Assembly (NCBI GenBank): GCA_034766995.1
Contig: CM068321.1
Location: 10,367,526 to 10,431,525, forward strand
From: Acanthacorydalis orientalis
Lineage: Eukaryota > Arthropoda > Insecta > Megaloptera > Corydalidae
Reading direction: 5' to 3'
Length of the DNA stretch: 64,000 nt
In this document: positions 25,260 through 38,003 of the stretch, piece by piece
Numbering within the stretch: the stretch's first letter is position 1
Layout: every line of letters begins with the position of its first letter
Program-made: the position numbers and the translations under genes
The notes under the pieces: model-generated
The model's database searches: none
Told to the model about the DNA's origin: nothing
The model's input: only the letters and a program-made list of their open reading frames with translations

Positions 25260-25420
25260 ACACGTGAGATCCTTTGCAGAATGTTGCTTTTTACCAGTGG
25301 AAGGCATATGTTCAGGCAAATGTGCCCTTACTCCAATAATCCATTTGGCTTTCACTGTCACTTTCTTACAAATTCAAAACAGACATGTAGCAGGGTTCTT
25401 TTCTATGGTTTACACTTCAA
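25260..25420 (+). pseudogene. Probable piggyBac transposase C-terminal Cys-rich remnant
   Basis: One phase reads RMLLFTSGRHMFRQMCPYSN, then GFHCHFLTNSKQTC, then LFYGLHFNT. This resembles the C..C / K-R / C..C / LC...F..YH layout of the piggyBac Cys-rich end, with several Cys replaced. In the neighbouring phase AECC and GKCA supply further Cys, which suggests a frameshift. It is weak alone and supported by the TTAA-flanked inverted repeats around it. Confidence 0.4.
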
Positions 25421-25422
25421 CA

Positions 25423-25427
<5 letters not shown>

Positions 25428-25468
<41 letters not shown>
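25428..25468. repeat. (TA)n microsatellite
   Basis: About 40 bases, inside the second piggyBac derivative, as in the first. Confidence 0.95.
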
Positions 25469-25471
<3 letters not shown>

Positions 25472-25598
25472 TTTCTTTATAACATTTGCTTTGTAGTTCC
25501 ACTAAAGCTAATTAAATCTGCATGCGTTTCAGAGAAGTTAACAATGGCATAAGAAACACATGACGTATCAGAGGTGTCTTTGTTTGTCGAGGGGTTAA

Positions 25599-26990
25599 GT
25601 TGTCCATATTTTGAGTCTCAATTACAAATACTTATGTTTTATGTAGTTAAAATGTTCTTATATTCTGTATATAGTAGATTGCGAAATATGACTTTTTTTT
25701 CACTGAATAGTTCTTTTGTAACTTCATGTGAAAATCGCTTTTCGTTATATTATTATCTTCGTTTTACTAGAACCAATATAGTTATTTTACACTTGGAGAG
25801 TATTTATTCGTATTATAGCAGTAGTGGTAAGGGTACAATTTTGTCTTCTCTTTGTTTGACTGTTTATTAATTCACATTTTCGACTAATGTTGTGCTTGAT
25901 TAAATAATTAACTAGTATATTAGATCAACTCGCTACGACAGTGAATTTTAAGTATCTGTTACTATTTTATCTGTTCGTACTTTTTTAGTTGAAGAAGTGA
26001 ATTGTTTTAACATTTACAGTTTTGTAATCTTGCTTCATTTACTTTGAGATCTTCAGTCAGTTGAACAACCCTGAATGACAAAATATACGATTTCAATCTT
26101 AAGTTATAGCTTGATTAACACAAATCATCTTTTTAAAAATTATAATAGCTGTTTAGTATTATTAAAGCTCCGCATTTAGTAAAGAATATTACTTCGCATT
26201 GAAATCACTTGTTATTTTTTTTTAAAAAAATAAATTTTTCCAATACGATTTTAATAAAAATATTGTAGTGTAACAGAATTCAATATATTTTTAAGAGTGA
26301 GTTTAGTGAAAGCAACTTTGTGTTGATATAGAACCGATGTAAAAACAAAGCAAGTATTTATAGAATGATGGTATTATGAATTAAGGATGTCAAAAAAATA
26401 TTTTCACTTATATTATCAAGATTTGTCAATGAACATTCCAAATAACTTGTTTTTAAAGGTTAAAAAATATTTTGAAGAATTGATTCAGAAAACCAAGTTA
26501 ATTAAGTATTAAATAAATCAAAGAACAGTTAACTACAAACAATAATAAATATACACGATGGTATTTTCTGTGTTCGTTTCTGTACAATATTCTTATTCTT
26601 TTATTTATTAAAAGAACTATTATTCTTTTTCTTTAAAGAACTATCTATTTGTATATTTCTGTCTTTAAATTTCCTCTACAATCAAGGTTTGATTAGGCTT
26701 GAATCATATTTTTATTTTATATTTATTAAGAATAGATTCAGATGAATTAGGAAAAATGCAATATTTATTCATATAAAGATTCTATCACTGGCTACTCTAT
26801 CATTTATAATAGTAGTTATATTATTAATCTTACTGTTATTGTAAGCGGAAATTTCTAATATATCGTGAACTTTATTTAATAAAAACATTTTAATATTTAT
26901 TTTCTAAAATAACGCAATTTGTTATTTTTTTATTTATAAGATTTGTATTTGAATGATTTGTATTATTATGTCATACCACTTTAACAATAT

Positions 26991-27040
<50 letters not shown>

Positions 27041-27174
27041 TAAGCATGAATAATATTTACTTTTCAAATCGATATCATTGACTGAAAATTTCTTAAAGTA
27101 TTCTGTTAAATTTCGTGTTTTTCTCCTTTTGTTGTCTATTACAAAGGTTGTAGTTGATTGAAACTCATATTGCG
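25599..27174. other. AT-rich non-coding stretch
   Basis: Only AT-rich sequence, with a TA array at 26996-27035. Short open frames have no similarity that I recognise. Confidence 0.4.
26996..27035. repeat. (TA)n microsatellite
   Basis: About 40 bases of TA. Confidence 0.95.
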
Positions 27175-27860
27175 GAAGAAACCAGTGAAGAGAACGACAT
27201 TAAATTGAGATGGGCGTGCATTTCAACTTAAATGTCTTCATTTCGATCGTAAGGCGATAGTAGGGGATGAGGCCGACTACTGTGCGCTAGATAAAGTCCC
27301 TGTGTATCATGTATAGAACGCATTGATAATCATTGGCCTACATGCATTTCCCTGAATAGATTGGGTAGCATCGATTTCTGAGCGACAAAATGTGTTTGCA
27401 TGTGTTTGTATGTATGTTCACAACGTACACTAAACACGCGCGCGTATACACGTCGATGATTATTATACTAATGATGTTATTGTTGTTGCTGTTGTTTGTT
27501 GTTTACCGTTGTCAATGTGGAGGATCATGACTATGATAATGATGATGTTGGCGCTGATGACGATGGTATGGACGGTCGACGAGAGCACACAGGCACAGGC
27601 GTTGGCAGCAATAATGACAATATATAGTTGAAATAACGCGATGTCAATGGATCGCAAACGAGGCGGTTGGCGACAAGCCGTGTCGGGCTCAATTAGCGGT
27701 CGGTTTGTGTAGCCGCCGGCGGCGGATGGCGCCACTGCGGCGGCCCCACCCACGTACGAACGTACGCTGATCGTCCGAATCACCCGATTCATCCAACCCT
27801 CGGACGCGTTCTGCGACCCGTTGTACCGCGACTGCCGCACAAACCCCATGCCATATATGC
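27175..27860. other. CpG-rich island
   Basis: The second largest island. It includes AAACACGCGCGCGTATACACG near 27433, GCCGCCGGCGGCGG near 27712 and CGTACGAACGTACG near 27754. A minus-strand open frame (27849-27463, 128 codons, beginning MGFVRQSRYNGSQN) opens at an ATG in the densest part but degrades into Ile-rich sequence. I cannot tell a first coding exon from chance. Confidence 0.45.
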
Positions 27861-27903
27861 ATACACATACTATTATATATTCATTTATTTACATATATGC
27901 GTG

Positions 27904-27904
<1 letters not shown>

Positions 27905-27946
<42 letters not shown>
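27905..27946. repeat. (TA)n microsatellite
   Basis: About 42 bases, 45 bases to the right of the CpG-rich island. Confidence 0.95.
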
Positions 27947-27950
<4 letters not shown>

Positions 27951-30900
27951 AATATCAAAATAAGATAGTAGGAAATATGAGACAATTGACCTACGTTCAA
28001 ATGCTATTTTCTTATACCTATTACAAAATATATTATAGGCTACGAAATATGTTTATCATTTCTAATTTTGTATAAAAGTTTTCATAAAAATGATGAAGTA
28101 CAAAAAATATAAATAATATCAGTACAATCAAACAATATTCGTTTATACTAGAACCATCTCAAAGAGATTTAACATCATTTTTCTAATATTTATATTAGTA
28201 ACTATCTTGTGTCCTGGAAGTACAACTATTTGGGTTGTATATAGAGTTAATTTATACAATTTGTCTTTGTTTTTCAAATATGCGATTTATTTCATTTTTA
28301 TTTTTTTGTTTAGTCTGTTGATAGATACATTTTGTGTTATCTGTTCATGTATTGAGAAAAATTCAATATTTTAATAACTGGATATTTTTATTGTATTTTC
28401 TCTTCTTTAGTTGTTTTAAATATTCTTTCATTTTAATCACTCATATGAAAACCGAGTCATATTAATCAGAAAGAGCGAGATGTATTAAAGAAGTAATCAC
28501 TTTTCAATTTTTCTTTTAATTTTATTTTCTATCTTTGGTTTATATGACTGTCTTACAAAAGTATTCTTTTTTGTGTTTATGCTGATGATCTTGATCTTTT
28601 TGAATCACATGATTTTTATTTTTTGATAAGTTTTTTTTACTTTTTGTATCCTCAGGTAGTCGTAGAGAATCCTTTCTTAATTTCATTTATATATGTTTTA
28701 TTTGAAGCCTGGTTTATGATTTTAAATTATAAAATATCATTAATCTAACCTGTACAGTTTTTTTTGTATTAGTTATGTCGTTCATATTAAGTTCCGTTTC
28801 GGAGATATTTTCCCCATATGTTGTAAGACATGTTTTAATATAAATAATACATTGCAAATAATAATTGAAAATAAATATATACAGTTATATGTAGACAAAA
28901 AATAGAACTGTACGAAGAAAATACATTCATTGAACAAGTATATACAAATAATGGTAAGATTTTTATACTTTGAAATTATATAAGCCATACTGTTAAAACA
29001 TACAAACGGACCTAAAATGTATTTAAAATCAGTTATCTATAGCTAGTACAAGTTCTCTAATTAGTCGTGGAAAATAAAAAATCTCATGATTCAAAAGGAT
29101 GAACATCATCAGAACAATACATCATCAATAGCAAGTATAAACTCAAATAGTTTTAATATTTAGTATTTTATTTTAATCAATATTTATGGATAACTATCTG
29201 TTTAATTCATACATAATGGGTTAAAAAAATTCGTGCTATCCGATGAAGTTTCTCAGCGACATTAACCTCTTATACAGTATAATTTTCATTTATTTACATA
29301 ATAAAATCAATGTTATGGTTTTTAATAATCAAATTAGCCGGAATATAATCGATTAAACCGAAAAAAATTTTTAAATACAACTGTACGAATTTATAATTTT
29401 CAATAAAATACTAATTTCTTAATCCTGTAGGCTAATCTTCTTTCAACTCATGTACTAAAAACTCATCTATTATTGACCAGTTACGATTAGTATTTATTGT
29501 TTTTCGAAATCGCAATTCTGTTTATTATCTTAGACATTTAACACAAAATAAGCTTCGATCATCATAATTATTAATTTCGGCATATATTATCTCTATTGAA
29601 TCTTATTATTTCTTTGTATGGGTCAAATTTTATAAATTTTTAGAAAATTATTTAATCTTCAATAATCTAGAAAAAAATAAGACAGTCGTGCCAGTTATGA
29701 ATCGATGACTTTTAGAACGTTTGTATTATTCGATAAATTTGTTATTAACAAAATTACCTGGAATGTATCAATACTTTAATACTACGTTATTAAGGAAAAC
29801 CATTTCTGTGAAGCCTATTAATAAATTCAGTTCTTATCATTACCAATAAACAAGAAATGTTTCCTTGTAATTTTTATGATTTTGTTTTATTTGTGTTTAT
29901 TGTTAACTGTCTTATAAAATTATAAGCTGTGAATAATTATGCCCGGAAAATCTATGTTTCAAATTTATTTTTATTGAAGTAAAATTATTAGCTTTGAAAA
30001 CAATAGAAAAAATATAAAAAAGCACAAACTAAATTGTGTTGCATTTGATATTGAGGTAGTACAAGGAGCCATATGGATATTTTTTTGGAGTAAAAATTCT
30101 TAAAACAGTCGATAAAAATTACGGCTAAAATTAATATAAATCAAATATTGTTTTACTAATAAAGCTATGGCCTTAGTTTATATTTTAATGTGTATTCTAT
30201 AACTGTTACGAAAATATATATACCTGAAATATTTAACAGTTAAAAAAGAACACTGAATAAATATACTTTATGTTATATAAAATAAATTCCCGGCGTTGTA
30301 TAAATGATAAAATATGAAAAGCATGTCTATAGTTAGTGTATTAAATAATTTATATGGTCTTTGATGTTAGTGATCGACATGCATAAATTATTTTTTGTAG
30401 AAAATAAATAACCCTAGTGGGTTACAAACGAATAGCGGATTACGTTTTATATAAAATAAGTATTAATATTTAGTTTTTGATAAAAATAATAATATTTGTG
30501 ATTTATAATATTTTGTGTAATATGTGAAGAAATATCTTATGTTTTTTAATTTTTTTATATTACAATAAAATCCAGATTATTCATCATAGCGAGTCATTAA
30601 GTTAAACTAGAAATATATACAACTTATTTTTTATTCGATAGTATAAAACATACACATGTATATATTTTACAAATTACTTTCATTCACCCCTCAATTCACT
30701 AAAAAATTCTGATCAGAAATATTTAATAGTTAATCGTTAATCACTTTGGATTGTTTCTTATGCTTATTTCTATGGAGATGTCATTATGCTCAAAGCGCTA
30801 AGGTACAGAAAAAGCAAATTTTTCTGTACCTTATCGCTCTGAGTATGATGGCATTCCTATCGAAATAACATACTTTATAAATGCTTATTGATAAATTATT

Positions 30901-31469
30901 GTACATTTTTGATGTTTGCGATTTGTGATGCTTTATTAATATTAGTCTTCTTTTCCAACTGCAACTGCATCATTTTCAATTTCAAAGTTATATGGTCCTT
31001 TGTTTTGCATTTCTGAAAAGATATCAGTATCGTTAACGATATAAAGACCTCTTTGATTTTTTATCACAATCAATAATATATTCGATATCTACGTTATTAT
31101 ATTATTCAATTTAATTTTAAATATCAATTGTGTTTCTTTTATCTGCTTTTAAAAGTTTTTTTTTTATATTGATTGCTGCTATTTCAATATCAGTAAATAT
31201 TTTTTTCCTCAAACAAAAACATAATTACTACCAAATAATAAAACTATTATAATATTTTTTTTTCAAATCTGCTTTACTTTAAGTAGAAAATCATACCGTA
31301 TCAGTAATAACAATGAACATAACATTTCATATACACAACATAAAAGTATCTGATTTAAAAGAAATGTCAATAATGTAATAACAATATTTATTGAAGATAC
31401 TGCTCCATATTGATTTAATATCCGCACAAAGTCAGTCCATAAAGTGCCACATATCGGATATATTTCAAA
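27947..31469. other. AT-rich non-coding stretch
   Basis: About 3.5 kb of the most uniform AT-rich sequence in the window. The only structure I see is the foldback copy at 30715-30910. Confidence 0.45.
30715..30910. repeat. Dispersed foldback family, complete palindromic copy 3
   Basis: A near-perfect central fold: AAGGTACAGAAAAA near 30799, mirrored by TTTTTCTGTACCTT near 30821. It extends outward through GCGCT/CGCT, ATTATGCTC/GAGTATGAT and TTATGCTTATTTC/GAAATAACATA. The arms are about 60 bases with mismatches. It reads as a foldback MITE-like element. Confidence 0.65.
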
Positions 31470-31590
31470 TTACCTGCACCGTGAATCGCACGCACGCACT
31501 TTAGAATCGTTCGCACGGGTCTGATAAAGTAAATAATCGTAAAACCTCAACGACGTCGTTTTTCTTCCTCTACTCAACAAAAGCGATACC
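31470..31590. other. Small CpG-rich island
   Basis: ATCGCACGCACGCAC, TCGTTCGCACGGG and AACGACGTCGTT, the last being a 12-bp palindrome. It directly precedes a (TA)n array. Confidence 0.4.
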
Positions 31591-31596
31591 TGGAGT

Positions 31597-31599
<3 letters not shown>

Positions 31600-31653
<54 letters not shown>
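31600..31653. repeat. (TA)n microsatellite
   Basis: About 54 bases of TA. Confidence 0.95.
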
Positions 31654-31655
<2 letters not shown>

Positions 31656-32591
31656 TACATATATTTATACATTGAAAGAAAAGACAATCTCTGCTCATGC
31701 AAAACTACTAAGTTTTATATATAATGAAATATAAAGAAAAAAGTGCTGAAATTTTATTAAATCACTATTTTGTCAATATATTATTGATGAATTTGTAATT
31801 ATATAATATTTAAAATATATAATTTCATGTTGTATGTTTTGTATTTGTTCATATTAATATTTTATATATATTTTTGCAAAAAAAGTACTTGAATTGATTG
31901 TTAAAACAACATACGAATTAAATTACTAAGTTACAATTAATTTATTAGCAGTAAAAATAGAACAAGAATCTCTTGGTCCATACTATTAAATAGAAGTATT
32001 TTAGCGATTTACAGCATACGTTTTTTTAATGTTTACTGTTACAGTTCCAGTTATATACATAATTAATTTCTCTATGTATTATTATAGTTGACAATATGTT
32101 AAGATCTATTTTGCAATTGGCTTTATTTAATTATTTTAAAGATGCTTTACAGTTATTCCAAAGATAACAATATGATCAGCTTTGTTAAGTCTTTCAATTG
32201 TAATTCTATTTCTGTATCGCCAGGCGAGAAAATCTATTATTTATATAAGAAAAACAGTTTTATTAAAAGTGAATCGTCTTGTTTCACACCATTCTCAATT
32301 TTATGTCTAGGTATTGTCTATAGTTTCTTTGAGGTCATTGCTTGTGTATAAAATATTGTTTAATAGTTCAAGAAATGTGTCTTCCGTGCATTAAGTCTTC
32401 AGTGTAAGATACCAGTGCATTGATATTGAAAATACTTTTATAATACATAATTTTACAACATATTTCATTGATTTAATATGACCTTTAATAATGAATCCTT
32501 TTTGGGAATTCTAGTTATTCTTTTGGATACGAAAATTTCCTTTATTTTCGAATTGATCGATCTCCCTTCCTTTTCTCTCTCTCTCCTTCTC
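31654..32591. other. AT-rich non-coding stretch
   Basis: Nothing recognisable. It ends in a CT-rich run that leads into the compound repeat. Confidence 0.4.
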
Positions 32592-32619
32592 CCTATCTAT
32601 TTATCTATCTATCTATCTA

Positions 32620-32675
<56 letters not shown>

Positions 32676-32692
32676 TATATATATATATCTAT
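32592..32692. repeat. Compound (TATC)n-(TA)n-(CA)n-(TA)n array
   Basis: TATC units to about 32620, TA to 32660, CA to 32674, then TA again. Confidence 0.93.
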
Positions 32693-32869
32693 ATATAAAT
32701 ATAATGGTTTTGTTGAAAAACACGTCGTCTTTCTTTCATTGTCATTTTTGTCAGTGAGTTAGTGAGTGTTAGGTAGGTAGGGTCATATTGTTTTCGTAAC
32801 GAATATGTTGAATATCGATAAGAAATTTGATTATCTGTCAAATGTCGACGCAACAGTAACGCATTATTT

Positions 32870-32872
<3 letters not shown>

Positions 32873-32925
<53 letters not shown>
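32873..32925. repeat. (TA)n microsatellite
   Basis: About 52 bases, abutting the left edge of the next CpG-rich island. Confidence 0.95.
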
Positions 32926-32926
<1 letters not shown>

Positions 32927-33425
32927 CGATCGCAGTCGCATTATATGCGCGTACGTATATAAATCGTGGAAATATGATATGCACTGTGGTGCTATGGGCT
33001 CATATACGTTGCGACCCAGGCGTCGCGGCGGTGTCGGGCGGGCGGCGTCGGTCACACGACACCGCACACTCAACGTACGGACGGGACGGGGTACGCAACG
33101 GCCGTGAATAAGAGTTGATTGATGACTTATAAAGGATCATGTTAACTATTTGATGAGGATGACCATAACTAGACAGATATTCGACTGTGAGTTATTACAG
33201 GCGACAACGTTCCGTGTTATTAATCTATCACGCACACACATCCACACACACTCGTCTATGGATACTATCATCATCATCGTCGACGATGTCCTCGTTGTCT
33301 CGCTGTGCGCCACGTTTCATCGGACGCCGACCGTTTTTTTTTATCGACGCGGTCGTCACACATACGAAGAATACGGCACATAACGAGACACGTCCGTAGG
33401 GGGCGGCGCTCTCGATCGTCTAATA
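32926..33425. other. CpG-rich island
   Basis: ACGATCGCAGTCGC at the left, CGTCGCGGCGGTGTCGGGCG near 33023, then ATCATCATCGTCGACGATG near 33272 and GGCGGCGCTCTCGATCG near 33402. Several phases are open at once, and no domain was recognised. Confidence 0.45.
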
Positions 33426-35084
33426 AATGTATACAATTAGCTGTGTGTGCCGATGTTCATTTCTCACTGGTGGTAATAGAAAATTGGATACTTTTATTAC
33501 TGACTTTTAATTAAAAAGAGAAACGTCGTCTGTCACACGACGTCTATGTTATTTGCTGATTTCTAAGAGAAAATTATTCGTTGGATATATATATGTATAT
33601 CCACTCACTGTATATCTCAACATCTACTCAACGTACACCTACACACTCTATTTAACACACCCACACATTTGAATGTATAATATAGTATCATCTATATAAA
33701 TATATAGTTCCTGAAGGGTTTCAGAACAAGATAGTGCATTTTATTTTCGATGTGTACCACTTTGTTCAAAACAGCACTTGCATACTGTACTTCACTTTCA
33801 ATGATAAACAAGTTTGTCTCTTAGCAGGGTCTCTTATTGTGCTGTGCACGAAATGCAGCTCGAGCTCTTTGGTATTTTCTTTTTGAGACAACGAACAATT
33901 ATCGGTTTAAGAGATCAGATTTGTTGGTTGAAGAATTTGATTTGAGACTTCATCTAACATTCATGAAAATAATCATATCAAATAGTTGTGTTACTTACAT
34001 ACATTGGATCACACAAGGGCACAAATAAATTTAAATGAAAACATTAGCATGTATTTAAAAAAAGAAACTACTTGCAAAATACAAATTTGTGATTTTTTTC
34101 AATACAACTAAAAGAAATTTATTCGTCTTGAAGGTCAATTGTAGTCTCGTCATACTTTTAACCAAATTTGCAACGTACTCGCTATTTATTATTATTCATT
34201 TTCTTTAAAAAATAAATACTATTGATCTTTATTTTACGAAATATTGTCTTTATAAGCGACCAAATATTTTCTAGTGGGTTATAATACGATGAGTGAAGAA
34301 CATTCTACATTTTGTGTTAGGTTTTATGTTTTAAATATACTGTAGATGTTGTGTAAGTTTATAGATTGTTATTCGTTTTTAAAACCTGGGTTCAGTTTTG
34401 TATTCTAAATCATTTATCTGCAGGCCAGTAAATTAAGACGTTAGCAATTTATGATTTTAACTGCATTGCATTAGTATTTCCAACAAGATAAATTAATCAA
34501 ATGAAAATTTTAAAAGTGGAGACTCCTTAACAATGAATTTTTAATGGAAATTGAACAAATAGGTTTACAGACCTCCCTTTTCCTACCTGAATGTCTGATA
34601 TTATTAAGCACTTAAAAAGAAGTCTTATTTGGAAAGACTGAATTACCCCTATTATATAAAAAATACATTCTCACAATTCAAACTAGGTCAGCGTGCTTAG
34701 TGACAATAATGGTTTTTGTTTTGTTGTACTTTTTTTAATTGTTTAAATTGATTCAGTGTATGTAAATATTTTATAGAATTGCGTTTAAGGAACTAAAAGG
34801 AATATTTGCTTTAAAAAATTAGCAATGTATTTTTCTTACGAAATCGTCTGCGTTGTGGTACATTCTTTGTTGTTATTAACTGTTTTTTTGGAAAAACTGC
34901 TGAATACATTTATTGAAGAATGGTTTTGATATTAAGTTTTGGTTATTGCTTGATGTGTTGAATGTTATTGGTTTATATTTAAAATTAAGAACAATATTAA
35001 CAATATCTTATTTAGTACAAGCTCACTTTAAAAAAATTGAAATATATTAAAGACAAATATTAAGTATGGAAAAGTCATTCAGTA

Positions 35085-35275
35085 ATGTATAAAATCTCAA
35101 CTAAAAATTTTTTCCTGTACTTTAACGCTTTGTAGATGATTGAATCAACATTGAAATGCGCATAAGAAACAATCAGAAATGAACAATAATCATTTATTGA
35201 ATATTTTTGATCAAAATACTTTTTATGTTTTGTCAACGAAAAAAAAATCATTTGTGAAGCTTTAGTTCTAACTTT
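35085..35275. repeat. Dispersed foldback family, copy 4
   Basis: Reads TGTACTTTAACGCTTTGTAG, then GAAATGCGCATAAGAAACAA, then AACAATAATCATTTATTGAA and GATCAAAATACTTTTT. This is the reverse-oriented arm of the family. Confidence 0.5.
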
Positions 35276-35689
35276 CAATTGTATTAGAGCTTCTTTATTT
35301 GTTTCTTCTATTTTAATTTACATTTTAGATATGTTTTTTTTTAAATTGATTTATAGGTTTTAGTATTATAATAAATAAGAAATATATATTTTTATCTATT
35401 AAGATAATTTTAATGATCTATTGTATCACATAATAGAAAGGGTGCAACAATAAACTGTTAGACAAATGTATGTTTTTACGACCATATATTCTAATTATTA
35501 ATATATGGAAAGTTCGAATGAACTATATTTTTGAAGTCGAAGAAATCTCTAATAAACTAAACTACTGTTACGTTCGCCTGTAACCCTTTGGTTGTTAGAT
35601 CATTAAATCACAATACAGTTCAAGTACTGTGGATTAATTCACCTTCATGAATAAATTCTTCTCTGTTCTCACAAACCACAACATTGTTG

Positions 35690-35950
35690 TAGTAAAAAAT
35701 GTTCAATAATTAATTATTGATCATTTTTGGTATTTTTTTTTGTGCACACCACGATAGTAATTATCTTCAGAGTGCTAAGATACAGAAAAATCTATTTTTT
35801 ATATTTTATTTTTTTGAGGACGATAGCATTGCCATTTGAAATGCATGTAGCAACAATCAACAAATGTGATCAATAATCATTTATTAAATATTCTTAATCA
35901 GAATATTCTTGTGATTTATGAGGTGAGATGATAATTCATTTATGTAAGAT
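35690..35950. repeat. Dispersed foldback family, copy 5
   Basis: The left arm has AATTATTGATCATTTTTGG and CTTCAGAGTGCTAAGATACA. The right arm has GAGGACGATAGCATTGCCAT, AGCAACAATCAACAAATG and GATCAATAATCATTTATTAA. Both arms are present, so this copy is close to complete. Confidence 0.55.
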
Positions 35951-36577
35951 CATTAAATACCAAATACTTAGTCATGACGACACTATTCCTGTTTTATTTT
36001 ATTCCGTTATTTGGTACAAACGTACAAGCAGCGTTAATATTAATTAAAATTATTATGGAAAACTAAACACTATCTTTAATTATAATGTTAAAAGCAGAAA
36101 ATTAAAAAGAAAAATATTGTATATTGACACAAACAATACAGTCTCGAATTTCTATACTTATGAAAATAAGACCGTCTAATTGAGTTTCTGATTGTTTTTT
36201 CGATACATTTCTCTTTTCAATTATTAATTTTTGTTATAATTAAAAGAATTGTTTTGTTTTCCATATCGAAGTGGATGTAATTTTCAAGTTACCAATTTAA
36301 ATGTTGTGTCTGTAATACTTTTTCTGTGCTTTGACTTCAGGATATATTTTTTAGTCTAATATTAAAAGCAAATATTTTGTATCATCTATTATGCTTACAA
36401 AATTCTTTTTAAATTTCGTTTTCGTTTCGTTATAATACGCGTGTATTTATGTTTTCTATTTTTATGTACATTTTTTATTCAATACTTTTCTCTTGGCATA
36501 TATACTATATATATATATACTATACATTTGTTATATATTATAAAAAAATAAATAGAGATGTTCTTTTCAATTTGTCG

Positions 36578-36580
<3 letters not shown>

Positions 36581-36639
<59 letters not shown>

Positions 36640-36655
36640 TGTGTGTGTATACATG
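36581..36655. repeat. Compound (TA)n-(TG)n array
   Basis: TA to 36622, then GT-rich sequence to about 36655. It replaces the remainder of the mariner transposase that begins on its right. Confidence 0.92.
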
Positions 36656-36659
36656 TGTG

Positions 36660-37064
36660 CAATGTCACCAATTCTTCATCGTCGAACTTTTTCGGCTGTC
36701 CAGGTCGTTTCTTGTCTTCCAAGTCGAAATCACCAGTTTTAAAACGTGCAAACCACTTCTGAAACGTTTGCTCAGCTAGAGCATGGTCACTATAAACTTC
36801 CACTAAATACGATGACTTTCGGCAGCACTTTTTCATGTTAAAGTAATGAAGTAAAACTCACCGCGAAAACAATTTATCCGGCACGAAATTCAACATATTC
36901 GGTAAAGTACAAACTGTTGTTATTTACGCTTCAACCAAATGACAGATACTGAAACTGACGCCTAAGAACAGCTGTTTGACAGGGAATATTTGCTTAAAGG
37001 GAACAATAGAAGAATGTACTATCTAAGCCATCTCTTGTAAAACGCTACGAATTAATTCCAACAC

Positions 37065-37068
<4 letters not shown>
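36660..37068 (-). pseudogene. mariner transposase 5' end, mellifera-like, truncated by a microsatellite
   Basis: The element begins at 37068 with the inverted repeat TTAGGTGTTGGAATTAATTC, next to a TA (37069-37070). GTAGCGTTTT follows, a word shared with the copy at 52609-53828. The minus-strand reading from the ATG at 36834-36836 gives a degenerate N terminus, then FQKWFARFKTGDFDLEDKKR and PGQPKKFDDEELV, the mariner helix-turn-helix/linker region. Similarity ends at about 36660, where the TA/TG array starts. The catalytic domain is missing. Confidence 0.75.

Positions 37069-37121
<53 letters not shown>
37069..37121. repeat. (TA)n microsatellite at a mariner terminus
   Basis: About 52 bases of TA in direct contact with the mariner end, so the element probably used a TA of this array as its target. 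Confidence 0.93.
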
Positions 37122-37126
<5 letters not shown>

Positions 37127-37440
37127 AATTTAACGTATATTGAAAGTTACAAATCAGATTAAGTAGTGCATACTGTTCTTAATAAAAAGTCAGTTATATC
37201 ATTTACCTAAAATTCACTGTTAGTGAAAATATTTCGTATTAGAAATACCGAATTTGATTTATGTTGTGTGGTAATTATTTATATAAATGTTACCAGAATA
37301 AATTCGAATGTTATAATTTTATGAATTGTACTAATTTTTGTATCCAGTTTTTTATATAGAATATCTTATATTTTCATTGTTAAATTCAATAATCGTTATC
37401 ATCAATAATGTGCTTTTATAGTAAAATATGTTACGAATAA

Positions 37441-37587
<147 letters not shown>

Positions 37588-37937
37588 TAATATATAATTT
37601 TTCATACATATACAAATCAACATAGTTATAACGAAAAAATATAAAGTGTATTTATAAAAAGTTCATGTCTATATCCAGCAATTGTTTACATGAATGTAGG
37701 AGGTTTATATGAACATTCGCATTTAATAATGAACCGATTTTACTCATATGTCGTATAAATTTTACATAATTTTACAAGTATTTGCCTTTTTTTGGGTGTG
37801 TATAAATAAAAATAATATCTAAATAGAATTGGCCTCTGGTATAACATAATGTGTACAACGAGTATATATAGTTGGTCCTGTATTGCTCGTTATATCCAAT
37901 TTTTTCTCCTCCCCCTACATACCTCTTTGTTTTTCTA

Positions 37938-37939
<2 letters not shown>

Positions 37940-38001
<62 letters not shown>
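37940..38001. repeat. (TA)n microsatellite
   Basis: About 62 bases in the first 450 bases of the last membralin intron. Confidence 0.95.

Positions 38002-38003
<2 letters not shown>

Larger units (their letters stand above)
24971..25598 (+). mobile_element. Second piggyBac-like deletion derivative with TTAA duplications
   Basis: TTAA at 24971-24974 and 25595-25598 bracket 620 bp. The left terminus CTCCTTGACATACGAA and the inverted right terminus CCCCTCGACAAACAAA agree at about 12 of 16 positions. The body carries a Cys-containing piece on the + strand (about 25260-25420) resembling a piggyBac C terminus, and a (TA)n array. The termini differ from those at 168-836, so this is a different piggyBac lineage with the same deletion architecture. 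Confidence 0.65.
33426..36580. other. AT-rich non-coding stretch
   Basis: Contains two foldback-family copies. A short open frame near 33837-34028 has no recognised similarity. Confidence 0.4.

Noticed and set aside
27463..27849. 128-codon minus-strand frame beginning MGFVRQSRYNGSQN
   Set aside because: The ATG start and GC-rich context are suggestive, but there is no domain and no donor I trust, and the end is low-complexity Ile. It is kept as an island only.
33837..34028. 63-codon frame MCCARNAARALWYF...
   Set aside because: Briefly considered as a transposase C terminus; no Cys pattern, terminal repeat or TTAA support was found.
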